From Flagellimonas olearia (GTDB taxonomy: Bacteria > Bacteroidota > Bacteroidia > Flavobacteriales > Flavobacteriaceae): a DNA stretch of 64,000 nt. Below, piece after piece: positions 52,510-61,708 of the stretch. The first letter of the stretch is position 1; each line of letters starts with the position of its first letter. The stretch spans positions 1,487,870 to 1,551,869 of the forward strand of contig NZ_WELG01000001.1 in the NCBI RefSeq assembly GCF_009184425.1, written 5' to 3'. The notes under the pieces are model-generated. The model was given only the letters and a program-made list of their open reading frames with translations. It was not told the origin of the DNA and did no database searches. A program made the position numbers and the translations under genes.

Positions 52510-53808
52510 TTATTCGTTTTTGTATTCCTCACCATTGAATTTCAACCCTGAGGTTTTGGTTGAGGTCGTTTCTTTTGAGATACACTCCCCGCTTTTATCT
52601 TCTTCGTTTATGGTCTCGGTAATCTTGCTTTTTACCAAAAAATCAAACCAACCGTTGGTCTGCTCGGCTGATGGGATGAGCAACTTCTCAGTGCGAAGAA
52701 ATTGCCCCAAACAATCGGTATCCCATTCGCCACCGTACTCCATGACACTATAATTGCTCAGAATTTTTTGCAGGGATTGGCCCGATTCCACAAAAAGCGA
52801 TAGGGTCTCATTCTCATACGGATTGGCATGGGACATCCCATAATAGTATACCCGTATGCCAAAGGCCCTCTTAGCTTCAGTGACATGATAGGGGGCTGTA
52901 TCGATTTTTATCTCTTTAAGCACTATGGCATCAGAGACCCATTGATTGGTTTTGGCACTTTCAAAGAATCTATGTGTTATTTCCCCTGTATGGGCATTGG
53001 CAATCACAATATGACGGTTGAGTTCAAAATAGTGCTCTCCCTCATCAACGATTTCGGGAATGACCATAATCTCACCACCGGGGTATTGAGGCATGGCCTT
53101 AGCGGTGACCAAACTCATATCAACGGCCAATGGGTGAATTCGGAGTTCATCTAAAATGGACAAAACCAAAGTGTACTCCGCAAGGGTTTCACTTAATGTT
53201 CTAGAATCCATCGCTTCTATTATTCCATCTCCATGGATGCTGTATTCCTTTTGCTCAATCTCCTTTTTTTCGGACCAAAAAATATGGTTCACCGTAAGCT
53301 TGTCCGCGCTTATCCTGGATTCCACTCTGGACATGCCTTCGGCTATTTCGTCATAAGCCACCAATTGATGGTCAATGATGTTGCCTTCAAAGTCATAGTT
53401 GATCAATGTGGATTCCATTTCGTGATCACCCTTTCTGTAGGTCACAACCACGGTATGAAAGCTTGGGGACAATTCCAGTCGGTATAAGTCCATTGCCCGA
53501 TAATTGGAGCCTTCATCATGGAAATCGGGATATATTCCTTCTATGCCAAGCGCCTTGTCATTAATCTCGCTTATATCGTCTTCATCAATAAAACGGTCAA
53601 AATTCGTTGTATCGATTTGAGGTATTTGTTTGGTCTTTATTAAGGCCATTGCCTCTTTAAAACCAAGGGTTGTTTCCCCATGGTCGACTACCGGTTCCAA
53701 ATGGACTGTTTTTTCTTCCGGTTCGGCAACCTCTGGTCCCTTATTCTCTTTTGGCTTTTGATTACAGGAGACCAATAAGGTCACTGATAGCGCATATACT
53801 AATTTCAT
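52510..53808 (-). CDS. Lipoprotein of unknown function
   Basis: 432 residues from ATG 53808 (MKLVYALSVTLLVSC, lipobox Cys15). An acidic Glu/Pro linker follows (about 18-45). The mature region has beta-rich strands (HTVVVTYRKGDHEMESTLINYD, DHQLVAYDEIAE) and an HxxTGEITHRFFES stretch. No family recognised. It belongs to the minus operon: 5 bp after the small membrane protein and 3 bp before the LemA-like gene. Confidence 0.82.
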   Translation of the reverse strand: MKLVYALSVTLLVSCNQKPKENKGPEVAEPEEKTVHLEPVVDHGETTLGFKEAMALIKTKQIPQIDTTNFDRFIDEDDISEINDKALGIEGIYPDFHDEGSNYRAMDLYRLELSPSFHTVVVTYRKGDHEMESTLINYDFEGNIIDHQLVAYDEIAEGMSRVESRISADKLTVNHIFWSEKKEIEQKEYSIHGDGIIEAMDSRTLSETLAEYTLVLSILDELRIHPLAVDMSLVTAKAMPQYPGGEIMVIPEIVDEGEHYFELNRHIVIANAHTGEITHRFFESAKTNQWVSDAIVLKEIKIDTAPYHVTEAKRAFGIRVYYYGMSHANPYENETLSLFVESGQSLQKILSNYSVMEYGGEWDTDCLGQFLRTEKLLIPSAEQTNGWFDFLVKSKITETINEEDKSGECISKETTSTKTSGLKFNGEEYKNE

Positions 53809-53813
53809 AGCTT

Positions 53814-54182
53814 TTAAATTAGATTTATGGTTTTTTCCAACAGATAGTGCAACGTGGCCACCGAGATCAGTATGACCAATAGGGCGATTATCCGTATCCC
53901 AAGTTTGTTCTTGCTCAAAGTCCATTTCCTGTTGATGAGGAAGACATCAAAAATTATAAATAGGACAGCTACAATACCCCCAATGATCAACCCAATACGA
54001 ACCAACCCAAAGAGGTATATTTTACCAAGGAAAAAATTCCAAGTGTTTGTGGGTTCTGGTGGCGGGCCCAGCACAACATACATATAGCCAATCCCAAGGA
54101 GAAGTGCAGCCATGGTCCATAGCGCGTACTCCCAAATAGTTTTGGCCCACTTTTTCCGTGAAATGGTTGCTTCCCTGTTCAT
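53814..54182 (-). CDS. Small membrane protein, three predicted helices
   Basis: 122 residues from ATG 54182. Predicted helices at about 18-36 (YALWTMAALLLGIGYMYVVL), 52-78 (FGLVRIGLIIGGIVAVLFIIF) and 93-115 (IRIIALLVILISVATLHYLL). Its start overlaps the upstream gene by 4 bp, so the two are translationally coupled. Function unknown; probably an inner-membrane component of this operon. Confidence 0.8.
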   Translation of the reverse strand: MNREATISRKKWAKTIWEYALWTMAALLLGIGYMYVVLGPPPEPTNTWNFFLGKIYLFGLVRIGLIIGGIVAVLFIIFDVFLINRKWTLSKNKLGIRIIALLVILISVATLHYLLEKTINLI

Positions 54183-54793
54183 TTTTTGGACCGGGAATTG
54201 GATTTGACAGGGACCATCTCCCACAAAATCTCTGTTTTGGACACCTCCCCTTTGTCAAAATAAATTAGTTCACCGCAATACTGTCCAGAACCATTTTCAC
54301 AGGGATTCCAATGGAACTCTGCCAACCGATAATTGCTATACATGGACAATTCTTCCACGACAAAACCACTGGGATCTTCCTCATTTTCCAAAAAATAGGC
54401 CGTACCTGCATCTGCAAATAGGTTGATACCCCAGCTCTTGCTGTATTGATAAAAACGCAAGGAATAATTGGAAGCAGCTTTTAAAGTGGAGACACTCTCA
54501 TTGCTTTTATTCACCTGTTCAATGACATATTCCTTAATGGCAGCATTCAGCTCCTTTTTGTCCTTGATCGGGTATTTAACTAGATACAAATCAGGATATA
54601 CCTTGGATGGTATGAAATGCATCTTTTTAAAAAAAACATTGTTAACACCCATAATCAAGAGTACTATACCACACAGTGAAAGGCTTACCATGGCATGCCC
54701 TTTACTTTTGAACATAAACCGGAGCAATTTGTAGCCCAGAAAAACCAATGCGACCAACAAAAGAACCAACATGATGGTGATCAGTATCTCCAT
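54179..54793 (-). CDS. Membrane-anchored protein of unknown function
   Basis: 204 residues with two N-terminal hydrophobic helices (about 3-24 and 36-52) and a soluble domain (about 60-200) containing KKELNAAIKEYVIEQVNK and a cysteine pair near NPCENGSGQYCGEL. The C-terminus is basic (SNSRSKK). It is 36 bp after the paralogue pair member and overlaps the next gene by 4 bp. Confidence 0.78.
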   Translation of the reverse strand: MEILITIMLVLLLVALVFLGYKLLRFMFKSKGHAMVSLSLCGIVLLIMGVNNVFFKKMHFIPSKVYPDLYLVKYPIKDKKELNAAIKEYVIEQVNKSNESVSTLKAASNYSLRFYQYSKSWGINLFADAGTAYFLENEEDPSGFVVEELSMYSNYRLAEFHWNPCENGSGQYCGELIYFDKGEVSKTEILWEMVPVKSNSRSKK

Positions 54794-54829
54794 TTCAAAG
54801 TTTTTGGTTGCGTAGTGTTGACATCAGCG

Positions 54830-55606
54830 CTATTGGTCATCGTAATGCCTTTTGATTTCACTTAGGATTGCGTAAACGATCTTGTCATTTTTTTCTATTT
54901 CCCTTCTTTTCCAAAAGGTGTACTTCCAATATTGCCCATGGGAGTTTTGGGTGTCCGCTTTAAAATAAATATCCTCAAAGAAGGCCTCTTTGTTATTCTG
55001 ATCTGCAATTTCTTCGTAGGCGGATAGACATTCATCAACTCTTTTTTCAAAGACTTTTTGGTACAGACTCTTGGGAATATTTTTTAAGAGATGGGTCTTA
55101 TACCGATCAAATGCCCTTTGTAAATTGCTTGGGTTTCGATATCGGTTTAAAAAAACAAGGTTGAGCCTGTTGGCCAACGAACTTCGTTCAGAAAAGAGAT
55201 TGTCCAAAAAAGTATGGTCCAAAGCAAGGTTATCATAGTCAATACTGGCACCGATCACGGCATTTATAAAACCCTGTTCCCCAAAATCATCTACCACTAC
55301 ATCCAATATCGTATTCAAGCACAGGGCATCAAGTTCACCAGAGGCCTGAAATTTTTGCATGCACGGGTTGATGACGGCATACTCGGGTTTGCTTAAATCA
55401 ATGGATTGATAAATGATGGTATTGCCGTAAATTAATTCTTCCCCGGCAGATTCCTTTGCAATCATCTCATTTTCCAAAAGAACCTCATTTAAATGCTCGT
55501 CTTCTTGTACCTGCTCCATCAACTTGAGTGATTCACGTGAAAAATAATAGGCTGCTCCTACCAAGCCAAGACCCATAATAACCAAGATGATGACTGCTTT
55601 CTTCAT
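54830..55606 (-). CDS. Membrane-anchored helical protein, paralogue of the 319-residue neighbour
   Basis: 258 residues with one N-terminal helix (AVIILVIMGLGLVGAAYYF). The C-terminus (KYTFWKRREIEKNDKIVYAI, then EIKRHYDD) matches that of the gene immediately upstream (SFWDRRFGENNASEVYAI, EIQDHYKD), showing they are diverged duplicates. Two cysteines near 83 and 97. Start 1 bp after the neighbour's stop. Function unknown. Confidence 0.8.
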   Translation of the reverse strand: MKKAVIILVIMGLGLVGAAYYFSRESLKLMEQVQEDEHLNEVLLENEMIAKESAGEELIYGNTIIYQSIDLSKPEYAVINPCMQKFQASGELDALCLNTILDVVVDDFGEQGFINAVIGASIDYDNLALDHTFLDNLFSERSSLANRLNLVFLNRYRNPSNLQRAFDRYKTHLLKNIPKSLYQKVFEKRVDECLSAYEEIADQNNKEAFFEDIYFKADTQNSHGQYWKYTFWKRREIEKNDKIVYAILSEIKRHYDDQ

Positions 55607-55607
55607 T

Positions 55608-56567
55608 TCAATCTTTATAATGATCTTGGATTTCCTTTAAAATGGCATAGACCTCAGAGGCATTGTTTTCCCCAAATCGCCGGTCCCAAAAACTAAAGGG
55701 CCATGAATACTCGAAAGAGCTGGTATACTCCAATGATGGAAAATCCAAGAAAACCTCATCCGAAACATCGTACATTCTATAAAACTCTTCATAGTTCAAC
55801 GTTGAGGTAATGGTGTCGTGTATTTCTATCAAGTCATCCACCATCCGTTTGCAGAGTTCATCATATTTGCTTTTGGAAAAAAACGTAAAGACGTATGCCT
55901 TATTCTGTTTCCAGAGATCGGTAATATTTTCCGCAGACCGATCTACCGTCTTTGCTTTTTGGGAGATGTAGAGCAATTGGCAAGCACGTTCAAAAAAAGA
56001 ATAGTTTCCTGCATCCCCCAAATCACCATAATCCTCATCCAAATCAGGGTGTTCGTAAACGGCGGGCACAACATAGAGTGCGCTATAGTTTGATCTTTGG
56101 TATGTTTTGGTATTCACATCATAGTCAAATGCGATGGTAAAAATGGTATTCCAGTAGTTTTCACTGTACTCTTCATTTTCCATATGGCGCATTATCTCAT
56201 CCCTTATGGTATTCTGATACGAAAATTGATCCCTGCCATTCAGCCCTATTTCCAATAAGAAAACTTCGTAGCCGCTCAAAGCATTACGATAATCTTGGAA
56301 ATACTTAAACCCGGCGTATTTGTTTTCAGGACTACTATTATTTTCAACAATCTCTACAATGCTTTTCTCATGTAGGTTGTACCTTTCCACTCTTTTTTGA
56401 TAGGCAGCATATTCCATGTACGCATAAACCGATGCGGCCGTAACAAAAAGTCCGGTCGCAAATAACACTATCATGGTAACGGCTTTCTTTTTGGACGTGG
56501 CCAAAACCACCCCTATAAAGGCACAGAATAGTACCGATGCCATTACTATTTGCAGGGCGAGCGTCAT
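55608..56567 (-). CDS. Membrane protein of unknown function, paralogue of its downstream neighbour
   Basis: 319 residues. Two N-terminal helices (about 3-22 and 28-50: VTMIVLFATGLFVTAASVYAY) precede a long soluble domain rich in Tyr, Asp and Glu. The last 35 residues resemble those of the 258-residue protein encoded 1 bp downstream, so the pair arose by duplication; this copy has an extra helix. No family recognised. Confidence 0.8.
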   Translation of the reverse strand: MTLALQIVMASVLFCAFIGVVLATSKKKAVTMIVLFATGLFVTAASVYAYMEYAAYQKRVERYNLHEKSIVEIVENNSSPENKYAGFKYFQDYRNALSGYEVFLLEIGLNGRDQFSYQNTIRDEIMRHMENEEYSENYWNTIFTIAFDYDVNTKTYQRSNYSALYVVPAVYEHPDLDEDYGDLGDAGNYSFFERACQLLYISQKAKTVDRSAENITDLWKQNKAYVFTFFSKSKYDELCKRMVDDLIEIHDTITSTLNYEEFYRMYDVSDEVFLDFPSLEYTSSFEYSWPFSFWDRRFGENNASEVYAILKEIQDHYKD

Positions 56568-56622
56568 TTCCGTATAGTTTTCAATTATATCGATCTATTA
56601 TTAAACTTATACGCTATCTTAT

Positions 56623-57696
56623 CTATTTACTGAACTGGGTCATCTTGGCCCCAAAATCATTCACGAACTTATTGTCCAACTCATCTGCCCTAATAGCCAG
56701 CTGCGTAATGTTTTCTAACACACTATCCGCAGTTTTAGAGTACAGATCGCTTATGTGCACACGGTATGAAAGGAAAATCTGGTTATCGGAAATGGACAGT
56801 CGGTGTTCGCCCGTATCCGCGGTCAAGATATACTCGTATACTTCGGCCAAGTTTGTACGGGGCAGGTCGTTCAAAGGAGAGGTGGCGAACAGGTAATTGT
56901 TATCATAGACAAACATTCTTATTTCTGCACTTCCCTGATGAAAAAACCAGCGTTCCCTTCCCGATCGTGCCAAAACGGGGTTCAGTCCCAGACCATGAAT
57001 GGCTTCTTCGACCGTTAGGCTAAAATCGGACAATGGGCTTTCTTCAAACAACCCCTCGTCCATATCGTTCCCACAATTGGGACAATACTGCGTCTTTTCA
57101 ACCATAAGGCCATTACAACTGGGACACCCAATGGTAAGTCCATCGAACAGTTCGCCAACGATCATAAGCTCTTCATGGAGTGTTTCCATGGGTATGGCAA
57201 AACCCATATTGTCCGCATCGGAAAACTTGGAGGTCACGATTCCCATAAGTTCCCCTTTTTCATTGACCACTGGGCCACCACTATTTCCTGGATTGATGGC
57301 AGCATCGGTCTGTATAAAATCACTTCCCCCTATCATCTGCCGCGGGTTGGAAACAATACCTTCGGTTACCGTGAAGGGCATACCAAAAGGATACCCCAAT
57401 ACCAATACCTTGTCTCGTGTGGAGGCCTCTGTTTGATGCCTTGTCACAACCGATTGGGAAGGTTTTGGCAGTGTTTCCGCCTTTAAAAAGGCAATATCCT
57501 TTCCGGGATTTACATACACCACCTGTGCCAAATATCTATTCCTATCCCCATCCTCCACGCTTACCGAAAGACTACCGGACACCACATGGAAATTGGTCAC
57601 GATCACGTCATCTTGCAAACTATAAAAACCGGTTCCGGAACCATTGGCGGTGTTGATCCTATAAACTGAATTTTCAATATATTGAATTGCGTCCAT
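56623..57696 (-). CDS. Cytoplasmic HtrA-like serine protease with zinc ribbon and YbjN-like domain
   Basis: 357 residues without signal peptide or membrane helix. Residues 1-180 are a trypsin-fold protease with catalytic H37 (NFHVV), D67 (GKDIAFL) and S139 (NPGNSGGP). A zinc ribbon follows (CPSC 191-194 and CPNC 205-208). The C-terminal part (about 225-355) looks like a YbjN/CesT-like chaperone domain (HQGSAEIRMFVYDNNYLFA, EHRLSISDNQIFLSYRV). HtrA relatives are usually exported with PDZ domains, so a cytoplasmic form with zinc ribbon and YbjN is unusual. It sits 3 bp after the 401-residue gene. Confidence 0.88.
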   Translation of the reverse strand: MDAIQYIENSVYRINTANGSGTGFYSLQDDVIVTNFHVVSGSLSVSVEDGDRNRYLAQVVYVNPGKDIAFLKAETLPKPSQSVVTRHQTEASTRDKVLVLGYPFGMPFTVTEGIVSNPRQMIGGSDFIQTDAAINPGNSGGPVVNEKGELMGIVTSKFSDADNMGFAIPMETLHEELMIVGELFDGLTIGCPSCNGLMVEKTQYCPNCGNDMDEGLFEESPLSDFSLTVEEAIHGLGLNPVLARSGRERWFFHQGSAEIRMFVYDNNYLFATSPLNDLPRTNLAEVYEYILTADTGEHRLSISDNQIFLSYRVHISDLYSKTADSVLENITQLAIRADELDNKFVNDFGAKMTQFSK

Positions 57697-57699
57697 TGC

Positions 57700-58905
57700 T
57701 TACTTGGTATTTAAATTGGCCATCATTTGCTGTATTGCCGCCATGGATTGTTGCATTTGCGCACCCATGATCTTTGATAGGTCCATTCCAAATTCATCAC
57801 CAAAAATGGAGTCCTCCATAATGGATTCCATTCCTTTCAATAAAATGGGAGCTGCTTGGTTGTATTCCAGCCCGCTGGCCTCACTCAAGGCATCGGTTAT
57901 GGGTTTGCTGATGTCAGAATTCAACAAGTTGTAGTAGAACAGACTATAAAAACAGGATTGCATTAGGTTACAGGCATCCTCAAATCGGGAATTGGCCATC
58001 ATCTCTTGTACCTCCCCATAGCTATCCTCCCAGTTTTCTCTGATACTCTCTTTTTTACTGCTGTATTTATAGGGAACAAAGGTTTCTATTTGGTATAGAT
58101 CTTCCGAGAATTTATCCTTTGGATAGTTTTTCAACTTTTCCAAACTCGACTTGCCGTGGAGCAATCGGTCCTGGAAAGGAATCCTTCGGTCGTAAAGGCC
58201 ATCCACTGCCTTTTCCACCAAGGTACGCAGATAACCTTGGGGTTCTATGTGGAACTCTATTTTTTTAAGTGTGGTGTTCAGGGTGTACCACGCGTTGTTT
58301 CCATGACGTTTTTCCATGTAACGGTCCAGACGTTGTATGCCTTCTTCAAGGATTTCCTGACAATTGGCATAAGCTTCCTGTTTTACTTCCTCTGAAAAAG
58401 GCATTGTCTTTGGTGCTTGCAGATGGGCAGCATCAAATTTTTCGATGAACTCATCATCAAAGCTATCTGCATGATAACAGATTTCCCGAAAGACCCCGTA
58501 GATTTTGTACGGTTCACATAGGTCGATGGGGCATGAGAACGTAAAATAGACCAGATTATCCTCCAAAGCCACATTGGCCAAGTTGAGCGGATACATGCGT
58601 AACTCCGACAACCGTCGCATTAAGGGCACTTTCTTGGCATTTGAAATATTTAAAAAAGGACATCGCACCTGCAGTCCATCCGATGTTTGGGTAATGGAGA
58701 GCACCACGGAACCATGCGGTATCTCATACGTATTTCCCGTTTTCTTGTTTTCAAAATGGTTGCCGACATATTCCATTAAGGTGGGTACCACCTTATCGTA
58801 TTGTTTGTTATTGAAAAATGCCACCGCTTCATCCCATTTTTCATCTTGTCTTGTGGATGATTTCTTGGTATTTATGGGTGGAAAATACGCGCTGCTTTTA
58901 TCCAT
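57700..58905 (-). CDS. Cytoplasmic protein of unknown function with YbjN-like region
   Basis: 401 residues, no signal peptide. A TPR-like start (DEAVAFFNNKQYDKVVPTLMEYV) precedes a beta-rich region with VVLSITQTSDGLQVRCPFLN and YGVFREICYHADSFDDEFIE, similar to YbjN folds, and a helical half. The C-terminus is Met/Gln-rich (MGAQMQQSMAAIQQMMANL). It is 3 bp before the HtrA-like gene, which also ends in a YbjN-like domain, so the two proteins may interact. Confidence 0.8.
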   Translation of the reverse strand: MDKSSAYFPPINTKKSSTRQDEKWDEAVAFFNNKQYDKVVPTLMEYVGNHFENKKTGNTYEIPHGSVVLSITQTSDGLQVRCPFLNISNAKKVPLMRRLSELRMYPLNLANVALEDNLVYFTFSCPIDLCEPYKIYGVFREICYHADSFDDEFIEKFDAAHLQAPKTMPFSEEVKQEAYANCQEILEEGIQRLDRYMEKRHGNNAWYTLNTTLKKIEFHIEPQGYLRTLVEKAVDGLYDRRIPFQDRLLHGKSSLEKLKNYPKDKFSEDLYQIETFVPYKYSSKKESIRENWEDSYGEVQEMMANSRFEDACNLMQSCFYSLFYYNLLNSDISKPITDALSEASGLEYNQAAPILLKGMESIMEDSIFGDEFGMDLSKIMGAQMQQSMAAIQQMMANLNTK

Positions 58906-58941
58906 TTTTGTTTTGTAATTAATTGGATTACATCCTTAGCT

Positions 58942-59325
58942 TTAAGCTGCTAAATTTTTAATTTCACCCTCTAATTCTTCAAATGCTTGTTGTTGGGGTT
59001 TTACTAAGATGGCCTGCTTTATTACTCCGGCAATCACTTCTAAGATGTTTCTACGCGCCTTTACACTTTTTCCGAAATAGGCATTCATTAATTTATTGGG
59101 AATGATATGATTTATTTTTACCGTGTTTTCATTCACAAAAAATAGTTTTACGGCGTGCATGCCACTTTTTTTAAGCACAATACATTGCGCCATTTGCCCG
59201 CTGGTGTCCGTACGATGTTCCCAAGTGTCATATTCTTTTGAGCATTCGTAACTAGAACTTTTTAAAAGTTCATAAAGGGCATCCAAATTGGTATAGTTGG
59301 GCTTAAGCCGAATTAGATTTTCCAT
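58942..59325 (-). CDS. Small cytoplasmic protein of unknown function
   Basis: 127 residues from ATG 59325 (MENLIRLKPNY); a TTG at 59334 is possible. The sequence alternates helices (LDALYELLKSSSYEC, ILEVIAGVIKQAIL, FEELEGEIKN) and strands (QCIVLKKSGMHAVKLFFVNENTVKI). No family recognised. It is the first gene of the minus operon, 36 bp before the YbjN-like gene, and is preceded by a hairpin terminator. Confidence 0.75.
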   Translation of the reverse strand: MENLIRLKPNYTNLDALYELLKSSSYECSKEYDTWEHRTDTSGQMAQCIVLKKSGMHAVKLFFVNENTVKINHIIPNKLMNAYFGKSVKARRNILEVIAGVIKQAILVKPQQQAFEELEGEIKNLAA

Positions 59326-59357
59326 AGTTTTCAATGTTTTTGGCTATAATTTAAAAG

Positions 59358-59383
59358 CCACAGATGGTTATGACCATCTGTGG
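59358..59383 (-). terminator. Hairpin terminator after the cadherin-repeat gene
   Basis: A perfect 10-bp stem CCACAGATGG/CCATCTGTGG with a 6-nt loop, followed on the minus strand by CTTTTAAATT. It separates the cadherin-repeat gene from the nine-gene operon. Confidence 0.7.
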
Positions 59384-59392
59384 TACTAATTT

Positions 59393-61093
59393 TTAAAAAT
59401 CCGTAAAAGCTCTTATAGCCCTAACACTCAAAAAATCATTATCCTTTGGAATATTAAAGCCTTGATTAATATTCCACCAAATCGCATCATTAATATCAAC
59501 TTCAGTTGAACTCCAATAGGAATTTGATATAACGTCTCCTCCATTTGATGTTATAGCGTTACCAACTATTGATACGTTTGAGTAAAGCTCATTCAATTCG
59601 TCTGCACTTGGCAAAAACCAGTCATCAAATCCGTTTTCATTTAAATTAGAAGCTATTTCTGCAGCACTTCCAGAAGCACATGAAGAGGCCATTATTATAT
59701 CTGTATTTGTCTGTCCGGTACCTATAGCTGTTCCTGTTGCTCCAGTGGCAATTCCTAAACAACCCCATGGAACATTTGTTGCTTGTACATTTAGAGAGAC
59801 AACCAATCCACTACTATTATTACTAGCAGGGTCTATCCAAAAAATGACACCCCCATATTTAAATTCCCCAATCTCGTTTAAGTCATTAAGCGCCACGAAC
59901 GCATTGGCGGAAACAGTTTGGGTACCGTTGCTTACTGAAATGGTGGCCAACATATTGGGGTTGGTCTCAAAATCGAAAAGCGTTTCGTCCGCCACTGATA
60001 ATTCACCTGTATTTTGATTTATGTTAAAAGCTCCTGCAGGGTTTTGGAACGTAATGGTGTACGTTAAATTAGAACCACTTGACTGTAGAACTCCAATAAC
60101 ATCCCCGTTAGATGGGTTTTCATCAATAGTCAAGTTGGTATTTGTTGCAGATACTTCATCCACATCATTTAAATTAATTGTGGCTGTAGCACTAATGGAT
60201 TCCGTACCATCGGTAACAGAAATATCAGCTGTGATTACGGGGTTGGTTTCAAAGTCGAACAGATTGGGGTCAAGGACCGTCAACTCTCCCGTACCTGTAT
60301 TTATGGCCATGGCACCCATTGGGCTTTGTGCAGTAATGGAATAACTGAGAGTGCCATTGCCATTGGCTTGAATGTTTCCTAAAACCTGGCCATCGTTTGG
60401 ATTTTCATCGACAGTAACTGTAAAATCCTGAATGGTAATTTCAAGGACATCGTTTAGGTTTACCGTAACCGATACTGGGTTTTGGGCATCCTCCATGGAA
60501 ACCGTTGCAGTCAAGGTTGGATTTGATTCGTAATCGAACAACGTGGCGTCTGCCACAGTGAGTTCTCCCGTACCGGAATTGATACTCATGGCGCCTGTTG
60601 GCGACTGCGATGTTATGGTAAAACCAGAGGCACTTCCATTGGTCTGTAAAGTACCTATGGATTGTCCATCGACAGGATTTTCATCCATGGTTACTTCGAG
60701 ACTTTGCGCCGAAACCTCGCTTACATTGTTCAGATTGACCGTAACAGTTACCGTATTTTCCGCATTTTCCGCAGTGACCGAAGCTGTCAAAGTAGAGTTT
60801 GCCTCGAAATCGAACAAAGAGGCATCGTCAACGGTCACCTCACCGGAAGTGGGATCAATACTCAACGCACCCGAGGGCGTTTGGGAGGTAATACTGAAAC
60901 CTTGGCCTGCACTCCCATCGGTTCCTATGGTTCCAATCACTTGTCCATCTGTGGGATTCTCGTCAATGGTGACTTCCAAGTCTTGTAGGCCGACCTCAAT
61001 ATTTGAACCTGCATCATCGTCATTACTACAACCAATGGTTATAAGTAGGACAGATAAAATAAATAAATAGGATTGTTTAATTTTTTTGTTCAT
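59393..61093 (-). CDS. Surface lipoprotein with four cadherin-like repeats and a DUF1566/Lcl-type C-terminus
   Basis: 566 residues from ATG 61093 (MNKKIKQS); an ATG at 61123 is possible. Lipobox LITIGCSND (Cys about 22). Four tandem repeats of about 90 residues each start with an acidic turn (IDENP, MDENP, VDENP, IDENP) and end with LFDFE/LFDYE plus a strand, the calcium-binding pattern of bacterial cadherin domains. The C-terminal 150 residues are a Lcl/FISUMP-type domain: GLVVSLNVQATNVPWGCLG, DDWFLPSADELNELYSN, SNSYWSSTEV and VRAIRAF. A likely cell-surface adhesin or matrix protein. Confidence 0.9.
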   Translation of the reverse strand: MNKKIKQSYLFILSVLLITIGCSNDDDAGSNIEVGLQDLEVTIDENPTDGQVIGTIGTDGSAGQGFSITSQTPSGALSIDPTSGEVTVDDASLFDFEANSTLTASVTAENAENTVTVTVNLNNVSEVSAQSLEVTMDENPVDGQSIGTLQTNGSASGFTITSQSPTGAMSINSGTGELTVADATLFDYESNPTLTATVSMEDAQNPVSVTVNLNDVLEITIQDFTVTVDENPNDGQVLGNIQANGNGTLSYSITAQSPMGAMAINTGTGELTVLDPNLFDFETNPVITADISVTDGTESISATATINLNDVDEVSATNTNLTIDENPSNGDVIGVLQSSGSNLTYTITFQNPAGAFNINQNTGELSVADETLFDFETNPNMLATISVSNGTQTVSANAFVALNDLNEIGEFKYGGVIFWIDPASNNSSGLVVSLNVQATNVPWGCLGIATGATGTAIGTGQTNTDIIMASSCASGSAAEIASNLNENGFDDWFLPSADELNELYSNVSIVGNAITSNGGDVISNSYWSSTEVDINDAIWWNINQGFNIPKDNDFLSVRAIRAFTDF

Positions 61094-61130
61094 GATTTTG
61101 GGTTTGATGTTTATGATATTCATTTCTTTA

Positions 61131-61691
61131 CTAATTCAAGTGGGTAAGCACTCCATTTAACCCATAGCTAAATGTAAAAGTGGTTCCCCCGTTTTCAGGC
61201 TTGAGCATTACCACATATTCCATTTTCTCCCTATTGCCGTTTTTGGGCATCTTTATGAAGGCCATGTGCAATGAAGGGTTTTCAATGTCTTTTTCTGTAG
61301 TTAGCTGTTCCTTGGATTTTTCCACGAGTTCCCCCAATTGACCTAGATTGACCATATCACCCAATTGAAACATAAAATCGGCCGCCTTGGTACCCTCTGG
61401 TATTTCCAAGGTTATTTCAGAAGTTTGGTTCCAGTTGCCCAATGAGTAGGTCCACTGCCCCATTTTTAAAGATTCGGGGGCATCGGTAACCGTAACACCC
61501 ACAATATTGCCTATGGTTTCATTGTAGGTGATCGTTAGATCCGTATAATGGGCCCCGTCCCCAAACCTGCTTTTCAGGATATTTTCAATAGTCCCAAAAC
61601 CTTGGGCATTGGCCTCTTGCTTATTGGTTCCCCCACAGGCAACCAGTAGGACCACAATAAAACAAATAAGGCTGTTTTTCAGTTTTTCCAT
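61131..61691 (-). CDS. Lipoprotein of unknown function
   Basis: 186 residues from ATG 61691 (MEKLKNSL) with lipobox VVLLVACGGT. The mature domain is beta-rich (YTDLTITYNETIGNIVGVTVTD, SEITLEIPEGTKAADFMFQ, MEYVVMLKPENGGTTFTFSYG), and FGTIENILKSRFGDGAHY is an early conserved-looking helix. It lies 38 bp before the cadherin-repeat gene and 18 bp after the 77-residue membrane protein. Family not recognised. Confidence 0.8.
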   Translation of the reverse strand: MEKLKNSLICFIVVLLVACGGTNKQEANAQGFGTIENILKSRFGDGAHYTDLTITYNETIGNIVGVTVTDAPESLKMGQWTYSLGNWNQTSEITLEIPEGTKAADFMFQLGDMVNLGQLGELVEKSKEQLTTEKDIENPSLHMAFIKMPKNGNREKMEYVVMLKPENGGTTFTFSYGLNGVLTHLN

Positions 61692-61708
61692 GATGTACGT
61701 TTGAGGTT

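Noticed and set aside
59393..61093. CRISPR-like or tandem DNA repeat
   Set aside because: The periodicity is that of protein domains of about 270 bp with diverged DNA; no short direct repeats with unique spacers.
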